This document shows positions 1-7,037 of a DNA stretch of 10,501 nt, in pieces. This stretch comes from Saprospiraceae bacterium (GTDB lineage Bacteria; Bacteroidota; Bacteroidia; Chitinophagales; Saprospiraceae): NCBI GenBank assembly GCA_020436955.1, contig JAGQWW010000061.1, positions 1 to 10,501 on the forward strand. Reading direction: 5' to 3'. Under the pieces are notes generated by a model. The model had not been told where the DNA came from and searched no databases. It was given only the letters and a program-made list of their open reading frames with translations. The translations under genes and the position numbers were made by a program. Each line of letters begins with the position of its first letter. Position 1 is the stretch's first letter.

Positions 1-153
1 AAGCTGGTATTGCAACAAGAGGAAGTATCTTTTCTAAATCAAAGAAATGATGGTGCTTTATCGCTAGACTTAAGTAAGAATCCTAAAGGGATTTATCTTG
101 TACAGCTTATATTTGACGACAAAATGATGACGACAAAAATTATTAGCCATTAA
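1..153 (+). CDS. C-terminal end of a secreted protein with a T9SS type A sorting domain (partial)
   Basis: The reading frame is open from the first base to a TAA at 151-153, giving the last 50 residues of a gene that starts outside the window. The tail has the usual layout of the Por/type IX secretion C-terminal sorting domain: a leucine-rich strand (LSLDLSKNPKG), the GIYLVQL core, then a short turn and a terminal strand with lysine (MMTTKIISH). In Bacteroidota this domain directs export across the outer membrane and is removed or exchanged for a surface anchor. What the rest of the protein does cannot be seen. The match rests on the G-I-Y-L-V pattern and its spacing to the C-terminus. Confidence 0.8.
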   Translation, partial: KLVLQQEEVSFLNQRNDGALSLDLSKNPKGIYLVQLIFDDKMMTTKIISH

Positions 154-164
154 ACTCTTTCAAA

Positions 165-578
165 ATGCTAAAAGGCGTCAAGGACGGCATAAATTCAGCG
201 TGGGATACCCTGGTCGAAAAAGCTAACTTTATTAAGAAGGGATCAAATAAAATGATTGATTCCTGGCTGGATGTGTTACCAAGAATTGCATCATATGGTT
301 TTGAAATAAAGAGTTTTGCGATGAATTACTCTATTAACCCGTCTATGGAAGTAGAGTTATTAGGTGCTTATGAGGATTTTTCTATTGAGCGTATCAATGA
401 GATAATGAAAGAGAATAAAAACCGACCTGCAGTTATATCTGTTTTCCAAGCGCTCAAAACAACTATAAGTCTTCAGAAAAGATTGAATGAAACTCCCAAA
501 GAAGAAATTATTATTGAAGTCCGGGTTTCTATTTCTCCGGAAATCAAAGTCTTTTTGGGAGTTCCATTGATAGAATAG
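165..578 (+). CDS. hypothetical protein, 137 residues
   Basis: I do not recognise this family. The ATG lies 11 bp after the stop of the T9SS-tail gene, so the two may be cotranscribed. There is no signal peptide or membrane segment. The N-terminus (residues 1-40) reads as charged, probably amphipathic helix, the middle (about 65-105) as further helix rich in E, K and N, and the last 25 residues alternate as beta strand (EIIIEVRVSISPEIKVFLG). It is probably a cytoplasmic alpha/beta protein. An in-frame ATG at 252 is a possible later start, but the first ATG fits the spacing better. Base use resembles the neighbours. The stop codon is one base from the stop of the convergent gene. It is probably a real gene, with no functional inference possible. 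Confidence 0.7.
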   Translation: MLKGVKDGINSAWDTLVEKANFIKKGSNKMIDSWLDVLPRIASYGFEIKSFAMNYSINPSMEVELLGAYEDFSIERINEIMKENKNRPAVISVFQALKTTISLQKRLNETPKEEIIIEVRVSISPEIKVFLGVPLIE

Positions 579-579
579 A

Positions 580-1275
580 TTATTTCTTTCTTCTAAAGCG
601 GCCGGTGTTATTTCTTCTTCCTCCGCCACCACGGTTGTCATTACGTTTATTATCGTTACGACCTCTATTGTTGTTGTCGTCTCTTCCTTTGTTTTTTCTC
701 CTATTGGAGTGGGTAAGGCTATCTAATTCTGCATTTTCATGCAACTCCAATTTGCCGTTAGATAGTGCTTTAATGTCTTCGATAATAATTTCATCACTTA
801 CATAATGCTCCTTATTCCAGGTTTTGAAAGCCATTTTCATATAGTTTCCAATTACCTCTACAAAAGCATCTTTGTTATCACCATCTTCCATAGCGATTGC
901 CTTTCTAATCAATTCCTGCACATTGTGTCCATAATGACGGAAGCGTTGTTCCGTCACGGGATAACCAGGGTGGTTTGGCTTTTTCGATTCCGGTTCCGGT
1001 TTTGGAATTTGGCCGTCCAAGGGTACAACATCAAGGTCATATTCAGCAATGCGAAAAACATGTTTCCACAACTTCTCTTTTACATCATCTATGTTTCTGT
1101 TCTGAGGTACCATTTGCATCATCAGACCAATTATTTTTTCAATAAAAGCCTGACGTTCCTCCGGATTTTCTAATTGTTTAGCCGCATTTATCAATTCCTG
1201 CACATTTCGACCATATTCCGGCATAATTAGCGGTTCCTTGGCCGAGTTATATTCCATTTCGAATTTAAATGACAT
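580..1275 (-). CDS. DUF4290 family protein with duplicated core and basic RG/N-rich tail
   Basis: This 231-residue protein belongs to the DUF4290 family, which is known from Bacteroidota and has no settled function. Residues 20-57 and 114-151 are clearly related: both open with Y-G-x-N-V-Q-E-L-I, continue as a helix and end in a hydrophobic stretch with several Met. The link between them (about 85-106) is proline-rich. From about residue 190 the sequence becomes low complexity, made of R, N, G, D and K and ending RFRRKK, which suggests a disordered tail able to bind nucleic acid or another polyanion. There is no signal peptide, so it is probably cytoplasmic. The gene follows glmS after 29 bp on the same strand and is probably cotranscribed with it. 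Family assignment is fairly sure; the role is unknown. Confidence 0.85.
   Translation of the reverse strand: MSFKFEMEYNSAKEPLIMPEYGRNVQELINAAKQLENPEERQAFIEKIIGLMMQMVPQNRNIDDVKEKLWKHVFRIAEYDLDVVPLDGQIPKPEPESKKPNHPGYPVTEQRFRHYGHNVQELIRKAIAMEDGDNKDAFVEVIGNYMKMAFKTWNKEHYVSDEIIIEDIKALSNGKLELHENAELDSLTHSNRRKNKGRDDNNNRGRNDNKRNDNRGGGGRRNNTGRFRRKK
823..1218 (-). repeat. internal duplication within the DUF4290 gene
   Basis: Two segments of the gene, 1105-1218 and 823-936, encode related 38-residue units, each starting just before Y-G-x-N-V-Q-E-L-I. The likeness also shows in the DNA: the + strand word TCAATTCCTGCACATT occurs in both copies (near 909 and 1191). The second copy has more substitutions towards its C-terminal end. 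This is old intragenic duplication rather than a mobile or tandem repeat. Confidence 0.7.
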
Positions 1276-1304
1276 ATCAAAAAGTTGTAAATGATGATTT
1301 TCTG

Positions 1305-3146
1305 TTATTCAACGGTAACCGACTTGGCCAGGTTACGTGGCTGGTCCACATTACATCCTCTCATAACAGCAATGTAATAAGACAACAATTGCAAAGGTAC
1401 TACTGAAAGCAGTGGCGTTAATGGTTCTTCTGTATCAGGAATTTCGATTGAATAATCTGCCATTTTGCTGATTTCTTCATCTCCTTCTGCTACGATGGCA
1501 ATTACCATCCCCTTTCTTGCTTTAACTTCCTGAACATTGGAAGCAATCTTGTCATATGCACTTTTGTTGGTACAAATGACAATGACCGGCATGTTTTCAT
1601 CAATCAATGCGATAGGACCATGCTTCATTTCGGCTGCCGGGTATCCTTCTGCATGGATATAGGAAATTTCTTTCAATTTCAGTGCACCTTCCAAAGCAAC
1701 CGGGAAATTATACCCTCTGCCTAAATAAAGTGCATTGTTAGCATCCTTGATTTCGCGGGCAATATATTCGATTTGTTTTGCCTTTTCAAGCACCTTCGCC
1801 AGTTTGCCCGGTATATTTTCCAATTCCACCAACAATCGGTGATAATATGATTCGGAGATGGTTCCTCTTTTATGTGCAAGGCTAAGTGCCATCATCGTCA
1901 GCAAGGTTACCTGTCCGGTAAAAGCTTTTGTACTGGCTACTCCGATTTCAGGACCAGCGTGTATATAAGAACCTGCATCTGTAATACGCGCAATAGACGA
2001 GCCCACAACATTTACGATGCCGTAAACCAGGGCATTACGCTTTTGAGCCAATTCTATAGCTGCAAGTGTATCTGCGGTTTCTCCTGACTGGCTTAAAGCA
2101 ACTACCACATCATCTTCATTGATAATAGGATTTCTATACCTAAGTTCTGATGCATATTCTACTTCGACCGGCATACGTGCTAAATCTTCCAACAGATATT
2201 CACCGATCAAGCCGGCATGCCAGGAAGTGCCACAACCTGCAATAATAAAACGGGAAGCTTTGGACATTTTTGCACTGTACTCATCCACTCCACCTAATCT
2301 AATCCAACCTTCATCCGCATTAATTCTACCACGCATGGCGTCACCAATGGTTTTCGGCTGTTCGTGGATTTCTTTCATCATGAAGTAATCATATCCACCT
2401 TTTTCCAGCTGTTCAATTTGCAATTCCAGCTGATGTACATATGGACGTTGGATTTTATTACTCTCAATGGTTTTGATTTCCATTTCACCATTACGGTTAA
2501 CAACAGCTATTTCACCATCGTTAAGGTATACTACCTGTTTTGTGTGCTCAACGATTGGAGTAGCATCAGATGCCATGAAAAACTCATCTTCTCCTATACC
2601 AATAACCAAGGGGCTCTGCTTTCTGGCGCCAACCAACTTTTCCGGATCTCTTTTGTCCATCACCACAATTGCGTAGGCTCCAATAACCTTTGTCAGAGAA
2701 ATCCTAACCGCATCTTCCAATGGAAGATTTTCCCTTGTCTGGATTTCCTGGATAAGGTGTACTAATACTTCAGTGTCGGTCTCACTTTTAAAAACATGGC
2801 CTTCATTTTCCAATGCTCTTTTTAAAACAGCATAGTTTTCAATGATGCCATTATGAACCAAAACAAGATTGTCATCACCAGAAGTGTGCGGGTGTGCATT
2901 GGTATCGTCCGGTTTACCATGCGTAGCCCAACGTGTATGACCAATACCGGAAGTTCCGTTCGTCTTTTTGGCATTGATGAAGTCTACAAGATCTGAGACT
3001 TTACCTTTTCTTTTATAGAGATTGAAAGTTCCGTTAAGTATGGCTACTCCGGCACTGTCATAACCCCTGTATTCTAATCTTTGCAGGCCTTTTATTATGA
3101 TAGGGTAAGCTTCCTTGGGGCCTATGTATGCTACTATTCCGCACAT
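1305..3146 (-). CDS. glmS: glutamine--fructose-6-phosphate aminotransferase (isomerizing)
   Basis: GlmS converts fructose 6-phosphate and glutamine to glucosamine 6-phosphate and glutamate, the first committed step to UDP-GlcNAc for peptidoglycan and LPS. The protein has 613 residues, close to the 609 of E. coli. It begins M-C-G-I-V, so removal of Met leaves the Cys nucleophile of class II glutamine amidotransferases, and this fixes the start. The glutaminase half shows YRGYDSAG, GHTRWATHG, HNGIIENY and SETDTEVL. The isomerase half has two SIS domains with CGTSWHAG, SQSGETADTL, ASTKAFT, LKLKEISYIHAEGYPAAE and KHGPIALI, and ends in the canonical DQPRNLAKSVTVE. All expected catalytic regions are intact. 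It lies 14 bp after the DUF4270 gene and 29 bp before the DUF4290 gene. I see no glmS ribozyme in the 14-bp leader. Confidence 0.98.
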   Translation of the reverse strand: MCGIVAYIGPKEAYPIIIKGLQRLEYRGYDSAGVAILNGTFNLYKRKGKVSDLVDFINAKKTNGTSGIGHTRWATHGKPDDTNAHPHTSGDDNLVLVHNGIIENYAVLKRALENEGHVFKSETDTEVLVHLIQEIQTRENLPLEDAVRISLTKVIGAYAIVVMDKRDPEKLVGARKQSPLVIGIGEDEFFMASDATPIVEHTKQVVYLNDGEIAVVNRNGEMEIKTIESNKIQRPYVHQLELQIEQLEKGGYDYFMMKEIHEQPKTIGDAMRGRINADEGWIRLGGVDEYSAKMSKASRFIIAGCGTSWHAGLIGEYLLEDLARMPVEVEYASELRYRNPIINEDDVVVALSQSGETADTLAAIELAQKRNALVYGIVNVVGSSIARITDAGSYIHAGPEIGVASTKAFTGQVTLLTMMALSLAHKRGTISESYYHRLLVELENIPGKLAKVLEKAKQIEYIAREIKDANNALYLGRGYNFPVALEGALKLKEISYIHAEGYPAAEMKHGPIALIDENMPVIVICTNKSAYDKIASNVQEVKARKGMVIAIVAEGDEEISKMADYSIEIPDTEEPLTPLLSVVPLQLLSYYIAVMRGCNVDQPRNLAKSVTVE

Positions 3147-3160
3147 TTTAAACTAAATAT

Positions 3161-4504
3161 TTAGTTGGCAATGAGTGAGTAAAACAAGTTGATTTTGGCG
3201 GGATGGGTTGGATGGTTGCCACCATAAAACGCAGCTCTGCTTGCAATTTGCCAACGTTGGTGTATTTGAATGTACACTTCTGATGGTTCTTCTCCTGCCC
3301 ACACTTTTGAAAGATATGCGCCAATATTAAATTTATAAGTAGTCAGATTTGTGGTTGTGTTTTCCTGCGGTGTTCCTCCAAACCATACACTAAAATCCGA
3401 GCTATTTACCACATACAACAGGTCATCAACGAATAACTTCGTTGAATCGTCTGCCTCCTTGTAGATCATTAACTGTGCTGGAGGATTAAACAAATCAGGG
3501 TTGAGTCCTGAGATATCAGCCATGGTTATTTCCAATTCGGCCTTACTGATAACTACTCTATCCGTAAACGGATTGTCCGGTAAGATTACTTTTCCTTCTA
3601 ATCCCTGAAGCCCTTGCACAAAAAACAAAGAATCGTTGTTGTCACCATTATTTAAAAGAGGTTCAATCATGGTGCCCGCGTAATCCTGTGTGTAATTAGG
3701 GATTAAGGTCTGAAAAAAGAAAGTTCTTGACCTAAAGGTTGTATCGTTCTCATGATAATAAATCCTGATAGCAGAATTTGAATTAACAAAATCCAAGGCT
3801 AAAATACTTGGAGTTTCGTTGGATGGCTTCAGGAAAAAGCCTTTATATTTTTCAATAAAAGCAGAATCAGTAATAAATACATTGGTATCGCTGGCAAAAA
3901 AGTCCTGCACAAATGCATCATCCAATTTGATACGCCATTCATTTTGGCGCATTTGGGTCTCTTCCTTTCCGTCAACGGCTTCGATTACGGTAATAGAATC
4001 GAAAGCACCAGGCGTGAAGCCACTGCTTGAACCTATTGCTACCATATCGGTCATGAAGGTACTATTGGAATAAAAGTCCTCATCATCATCAATATCTTCT
4101 GTTACCTGGTAAATCTCTGCAGCATAGGAATTGAACCAACTACCATAAGAAGTAGCAGAGTCTACATCCAATATTACGACCATCGAATCTACATTTCTAG
4201 CTTCCAGAAAACCCGGATTAAAATCAGGACCATTTATACGGAAGTACAATCCTGCAGTGGTTTTTCCAAAAACCGGATCGTTGAAATCTCCAATAAAGTA
4301 TTGACTAAGGGTAGAAATGTTTGGAGAATATACTCGAACAGAATCTCCTCTTACTGTAGATATTTGTGGATGAAGCGTATCTGTGAAAAGCAGTTCGACC
4401 TGTTCATCTTCCACTAAATCTGAGCCAATTAGGCCTGGTTCATTACAGGATGCAATAAACAGCAATCCCAGAATTACTATGCTTAGGTGCGATAATTTTA
4501 GCAT
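3161..4504 (-). CDS. DUF4270 family lipoprotein
   Basis: From the ATG at 4504 the product has 447 residues and opens with a lipoprotein signal: K near the N-terminus, a hydrophobic core, and lipobox I-A-S-C with Cys20, followed by N-E-P and more acidic residues (SDLVEDEQ). Acidic residues near the lipid-bearing Cys can mark surface export in Bacteroidota, so it may face outward. The remainder is beta-rich with many D, N, S and T, as in the DUF4270 family (known in Bacteroidota, function not settled). The frame is open back to an ATG at 4555, but that start would put 17 odd residues before the signal and lies inside a terminator arm, so I chose 4504. It is 14 bp upstream of glmS; my recollection is that this pairing is common in the phylum. 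Confidence 0.85.
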   Translation of the reverse strand: MLKLSHLSIVILGLLFIASCNEPGLIGSDLVEDEQVELLFTDTLHPQISTVRGDSVRVYSPNISTLSQYFIGDFNDPVFGKTTAGLYFRINGPDFNPGFLEARNVDSMVVILDVDSATSYGSWFNSYAAEIYQVTEDIDDDEDFYSNSTFMTDMVAIGSSSGFTPGAFDSITVIEAVDGKEETQMRQNEWRIKLDDAFVQDFFASDTNVFITDSAFIEKYKGFFLKPSNETPSILALDFVNSNSAIRIYYHENDTTFRSRTFFFQTLIPNYTQDYAGTMIEPLLNNGDNNDSLFFVQGLQGLEGKVILPDNPFTDRVVISKAELEITMADISGLNPDLFNPPAQLMIYKEADDSTKLFVDDLLYVVNSSDFSVWFGGTPQENTTTNLTTYKFNIGAYLSKVWAGEEPSEVYIQIHQRWQIASRAAFYGGNHPTHPAKINLFYSLIAN

Positions 4505-4536
4505 TAAATACTTTTGCTTCGTTTGGTTAATTACAC

Positions 4537-4628
4537 AAAAAAGTAGCCGTTTCATGTTTGCCTGAATTTTTTGATATACTACTAGAGTGTATCATATTCA
4601 GGAAAGTGTTGTATCGTGAAACGGCTAC
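4537..4628 (-). terminator. nested hairpin with T-tract after the GlgA-like gene (terminator or attenuator)
   Basis: Read on the minus strand, a perfect 12-bp stem, GTAGCCGTTTCA (4628-4617) with TGAAACGGCTAC (4554-4543), is followed at once by six T (4542-4537), as in an intrinsic terminator. The 62-base loop holds a second inverted pair, CCTGAAT (4602-4596) with ATTCAGG (4567-4561), and inside it a third arm pair (4594-4586 with 4580-4572) matching at 8 of 9 positions. It starts 33 bp after the GlgA-like stop and ends 32 bp before the DUF4270 ATG. It may end the GlgA-like transcript or control read-through into DUF4270-glmS. I found no TAnnTTTG box between it and DUF4270. Confidence 0.75.
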
Positions 4629-4661
4629 CTTTATTATTTCTCAATATCTGTTACAGGGATC

Positions 4662-5480
4662 TTACACTTCTGCTTCCGCAAGCAAGTTGTTGTAAAATTC
4701 CATATATCCATCCAGGAAGTTGTCTCCTTCCTGAAAGTCTAAAACTGGTTTGTCCAAACCGGAAACCAACCCTTTCATATCGTCTGTAATGTTTTCGCTT
4801 GCAACGATTACACCATCAGCATTGGTAACTGCTCCTTTGTGAAGGGTAATACCGCCTTCACCTTTATAAGAAGCCAGTTCTTCTGGGGTTATGTTATTGA
4901 TGGATGCCTTCTCAAGGAAAGTATCATCAAATGAAGTTTCCAAGGTATTTTCATACATAGAATAAACCACCTTTGCATTTTCAAATAATGGGTCAGTCTT
5001 GTATGCTGTTCTCAGGTATGCCGGAACCAGGCTGGTCATCCAACCATGGCAATGCACGATATCCGGTGGCCATCCAAATTTTCTTACAGTTTCAATAACT
5101 CCTTTACAGAAGAAGATCATTCTATCTGCATTATCTTCAAATGGCTTGTCGTTTTCGTCGGTAAATACTCGCTTTCTTTTAAAAAACTCTTCATTATCGA
5201 GGAAATAAACCTGCATGCGAGCTCCCGGTAAGGAAGCTACCTTAATAATCAACGGATAGTCATCGTCATCAACGATAATATTCATACCGGAAAGACGAAC
5301 AACTTCGTGCAATCTGTGTCTGCGCTCATTGATTGTACCAAATCTTGGCATGAGCACTCTGATTTCCATTCCGTTTTCCTGAATATGTTGAGGTAATTGG
5401 CGAGCTATGTTTGAGATAATTGAAAGATCTGTATAAGGCTCCATTTCCTGAGTGACAATCAGGACTTTCTTTTTCTCCAT
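4662..5480 (-). CDS. glycogen/starch synthase-like protein, N-terminal GT5 domain only, probably not catalytic
   Basis: The 272-residue product aligns with the N-terminal Rossmann half of GT5 glycogen synthase (GlgA): KVLIVTQEMEP at the start, RVLMPRFG near residue 45, and PDIVHCHGWMTSLVPAYL in the middle, matching the PDxVHxHxW segment. Full GlgA is about 480 residues; the C-terminal half that binds much of ADP-glucose is absent, and the ORF ends cleanly with no remnant downstream. The K-T-G-G-L motif, whose Lys binds ADP-glucose, aligns without gaps to D18-L-S-I-I22 and is lost. Similar short proteins are annotated as glycogen synthase in many Bacteroidota. I infer a non-catalytic or regulatory role. 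The ATG at 5480 (M-E-K-K-K-V) is preferred over 5519, which adds 13 unconserved residues. It is divergent from panC. Confidence 0.85.
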   Translation of the reverse strand: MEKKKVLIVTQEMEPYTDLSIISNIARQLPQHIQENGMEIRVLMPRFGTINERRHRLHEVVRLSGMNIIVDDDDYPLIIKVASLPGARMQVYFLDNEEFFKRKRVFTDENDKPFEDNADRMIFFCKGVIETVRKFGWPPDIVHCHGWMTSLVPAYLRTAYKTDPLFENAKVVYSMYENTLETSFDDTFLEKASINNITPEELASYKGEGGITLHKGAVTNADGVIVASENITDDMKGLVSGLDKPVLDFQEGDNFLDGYMEFYNNLLAEAEV

Positions 5481-5530
5481 ATTGTTAATACTGTTTTCAG
5501 AAAGGTTAAAAATGACCAATGACAGAAGCG

Positions 5531-5538
5531 CAAAGTTA
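5531..5538 (-). promoter_or_regulatory. Bacteroidota-type -7 box (TAACTTTG) for the GlgA-like gene
   Basis: On the minus strand TAACTTTG exactly fits the TAnnTTTG consensus of the primary sigma factor in Bacteroidota. It lies 50 bp before the ATG at 5480, giving a leader of about 40-45 nt. No clear TTG element is seen 19-21 bp upstream. It would place transcription start near 5524, leaving the alternative ATG at 5519 almost leaderless, which also favours the 5480 start. Confidence 0.5.
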
Positions 5539-5650
5539 AGAAAAAAGTCCGAGTTTTACTTATTTTTAGCCCTTCTGCACGTCCCCAACTACCATAATTA
5601 ACTATTTGTTTAGTTTTTAATCCTTTAAATAGACACAGCAGGGAAACCAC

Positions 5651-6499
5651 ATGATCTTATTTAAAAAAGTATCAGATCTCAAAAAGTTCGTTGAAGCACA
5701 GCGATTGATGGGAAAATCTATCGGATTCTCGCCTACCATGGGAGCATTACACTCAGGGCATATGGCATTGCTTCACACTTCTCAAGCTCAATGCGATATC
5801 AGCATCGTCAGTATTTTTGTCAACCCTACTCAGTTCAATGACCCGGAAGATTTAAAAAAATATCCTAGGACAGAGGGTAATGACCTTGCAATGTTGGATA
5901 AAGAAGGTTGTGATGTCGTTTTTATGCCGGGTGTGGATGATATCTATCCGAAGAACCTGCCTGAAACTCCAAAGTTGGACCTGGAAGGTTTGGACAAAGT
6001 AATGGAGGGTGCTTTTCGGCCAGGGCATTTTGATGGTGTAGTGCAGGTAGTAAAAAGGCTTTTAGATATTGTTGCGCCGGACAAGCTTTATATGGGCCAA
6101 AAAGATTTTCAGCAGTTTACCATCATAAATTTTATGATTGAGCAGTACAAGCTTCCGGTAGAATTGGTGGTGGTGCCAATCGTAAGGGAAGATTCAGGTT
6201 TGGCAAAAAGTAGTAGGAATGTGCGTTTGAGCGAAGCTGCCAAGCAAAAAGCTACTTCCATCTTTCAACAATTATCCGGACTAAGGGCTGCATTGGAAAA
6301 ATTTTCACCCAAAGAAGTGGAGACAAAATTTTTAAAGGCTTTAGAAATCGCAGGTTTGGAACCGGAATACCTTTGTATAGTGAATGGAAAAACCTTGCAA
6401 CCTGTTTCAGATTTCTCGAAAGAGTCATATGTTGTGGCTTGTACAGCAGCCTGGATCGAAGGAGTGCGTTTGATAGATAATATGATTCTGAAACAATAG
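5651..6499 (+). CDS. panC: pantoate--beta-alanine ligase (pantothenate synthetase)
   Basis: PanC joins pantoate and beta-alanine with ATP, through a pantoyl-adenylate, to make pantothenate for coenzyme A; it is cytoplasmic. The 282-residue protein has the usual length. It shows PTMGALHSGH (residues 28-37, the HxGH nucleotide-binding motif), FVNPTQF (56-62), the pantoate-binding stretch GAFRPGHFDGV (120-130), LYMGQKDFQQ (146-155) and the KMSKS-like loop GLAKSSRN (183-190). The position before SSRN is Lys where many relatives have Met; I would not read this as loss of function. The ATG has no clear Shine-Dalgarno. It is divergent from the GlgA-like gene across 170 bp, in which I found no convincing + strand TAnnTTTG box. 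panD follows after 164 bp. Confidence 0.97.
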   Translation: MILFKKVSDLKKFVEAQRLMGKSIGFSPTMGALHSGHMALLHTSQAQCDISIVSIFVNPTQFNDPEDLKKYPRTEGNDLAMLDKEGCDVVFMPGVDDIYPKNLPETPKLDLEGLDKVMEGAFRPGHFDGVVQVVKRLLDIVAPDKLYMGQKDFQQFTIINFMIEQYKLPVELVVVPIVREDSGLAKSSRNVRLSEAAKQKATSIFQQLSGLRAALEKFSPKEVETKFLKALEIAGLEPEYLCIVNGKTLQPVSDFSKESYVVACTAAWIEGVRLIDNMILKQ

Positions 6500-6525
6500 A
6501 GTTTTCTGGGTGTTAATGATACATT

Positions 6526-6624
6526 ATTTGGAGAGACGGGTTACTTCGGGGCTTAAATTTCGTCCAAATGATAAAAAATTGCTCCTGTCGGTGAAAAGTT
6601 AACATCGAATGTATCAGCAGGGGC
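6526..6624 (+). other. two inverted repeats between panC and panD
   Basis: The 164-bp gap between panC and panD is long for a two-gene pathway unit. It holds ATTTGGA (6526-6532) with TCCAAAT (6563-6569), a 7-bp pair with a 30-base loop. A second pair is GCTCCTG (6581-6587) with CAGGGGC (6618-6624), six Watson-Crick pairs and one G-U, followed by four T (6625-6628). The second could be a weak terminator for panC ahead of the panD promoter. Both stems are short with large loops, so chance is possible. Confidence 0.3.
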
Positions 6625-6646
6625 TTTTACTCTAATCAAATATTAC

Positions 6647-6654
6647 TATTTTTG
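6647..6654 (+). promoter_or_regulatory. panD: -7 box (TATTTTTG) of a near-leaderless panD promoter
   Basis: TATTTTTG is an exact match to TAnnTTTG and ends 9 bp before the panD ATG at 6664. Transcription would start about 5-8 bp after the box, around 6659-6662, leaving a 5' leader of only a few bases. No strong TTG element is seen 19-21 bp upstream, where the DNA reads GGGGCTTTTAC. This argues for independent expression of panD and for initiation without a Shine-Dalgarno. Confidence 0.55.
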
Positions 6655-6663
6655 CACCCGCTT

Positions 6664-7014
6664 ATGATGATACAAGTTTTCAAATCGAAAATTCACAGAG
6701 CCACTATTACAGAGGCCAACCTTAACTATGTGGGAAGCATCACTATAGATGAAGATCTTATGGATGCTGCTAACCTTATTGAAGGTGAAAGGGTCCAGAT
6801 TGTGAATAACAATAATGGTGAGCGTCTGGAAACGTATGTAATCAAAGGACCAAGAGGTTCAGGTGTGATTTGTCTGAATGGAGCTGCAGCGAGAAAAGCT
6901 GAAGTAGGAGATGTGGTAATCATCATTTCCTATGCTTATATGGATTTTGAAGAAGCAAAACAATTCAAACCAACGGCCATCTTCCCTGACGAAAACAACA
7001 AGCTTCCCGCTTAA
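6664..7014 (+). CDS. panD: aspartate 1-decarboxylase proenzyme
   Basis: PanD decarboxylates L-aspartate to beta-alanine, the co-substrate of PanC encoded just upstream. It is made as an inactive chain that cleaves itself at Gly24-Ser25, turning Ser25 into the pyruvoyl cofactor. With the start at 6664 (MMIQVFKSKIHR) the product has 116 residues, and Y22, G24-S25 (in NYVGSITID), K9, H11, R54, T57 and Y58 fall at the numbers used for E. coli PanD. This agreement decides the start: an upstream in-frame TTG at 6652 would overlap the -7 box and shift the numbering by four. All the key residues are present, so it should mature and be active. The UPF0104-type gene follows after 23 bp. Confidence 0.96.
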   Translation: MMIQVFKSKIHRATITEANLNYVGSITIDEDLMDAANLIEGERVQIVNNNNGERLETYVIKGPRGSGVICLNGAAARKAEVGDVVIIISYAYMDFEEAKQFKPTAIFPDENNKLPA

Positions 7015-7037
7015 GGAAACTTAAAAAATCCCTTTTT

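Noticed and set aside
605..1173. Plus-strand ORFs opposite the DUF4290 gene (605-805 and 805-1173)
   Set aside because: They are leucine/serine-rich or irregular translations of the antisense strand of a recognisable gene, with no motif of their own.
3147..3160. Possible glmS ribozyme or other leader control before glmS
   Set aside because: Only 14 AT-rich bases separate glmS from the preceding stop, far too few for the ribozyme, which is known from Gram-positive bacteria.
4505..4555. Upstream ATG at 4555 for the DUF4270 gene
   Set aside because: It lies in the terminator stem, adds 17 residues ahead of a complete lipoprotein signal, and the internal ATG at 4504 gives a normal signal and lipobox.
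5523..5577. CAGAAG and CTTCTG inverted pair between the GlgA-like gene and panC
   Set aside because: It is only 6 bp with a 43-base loop and no T-tract, as expected by chance.
6652..6663. TTG at 6652 as the panD start
   Set aside because: It overlaps the -7 box and shifts the self-cleavage site away from position 24-25; ATG at 6664 fits exactly.
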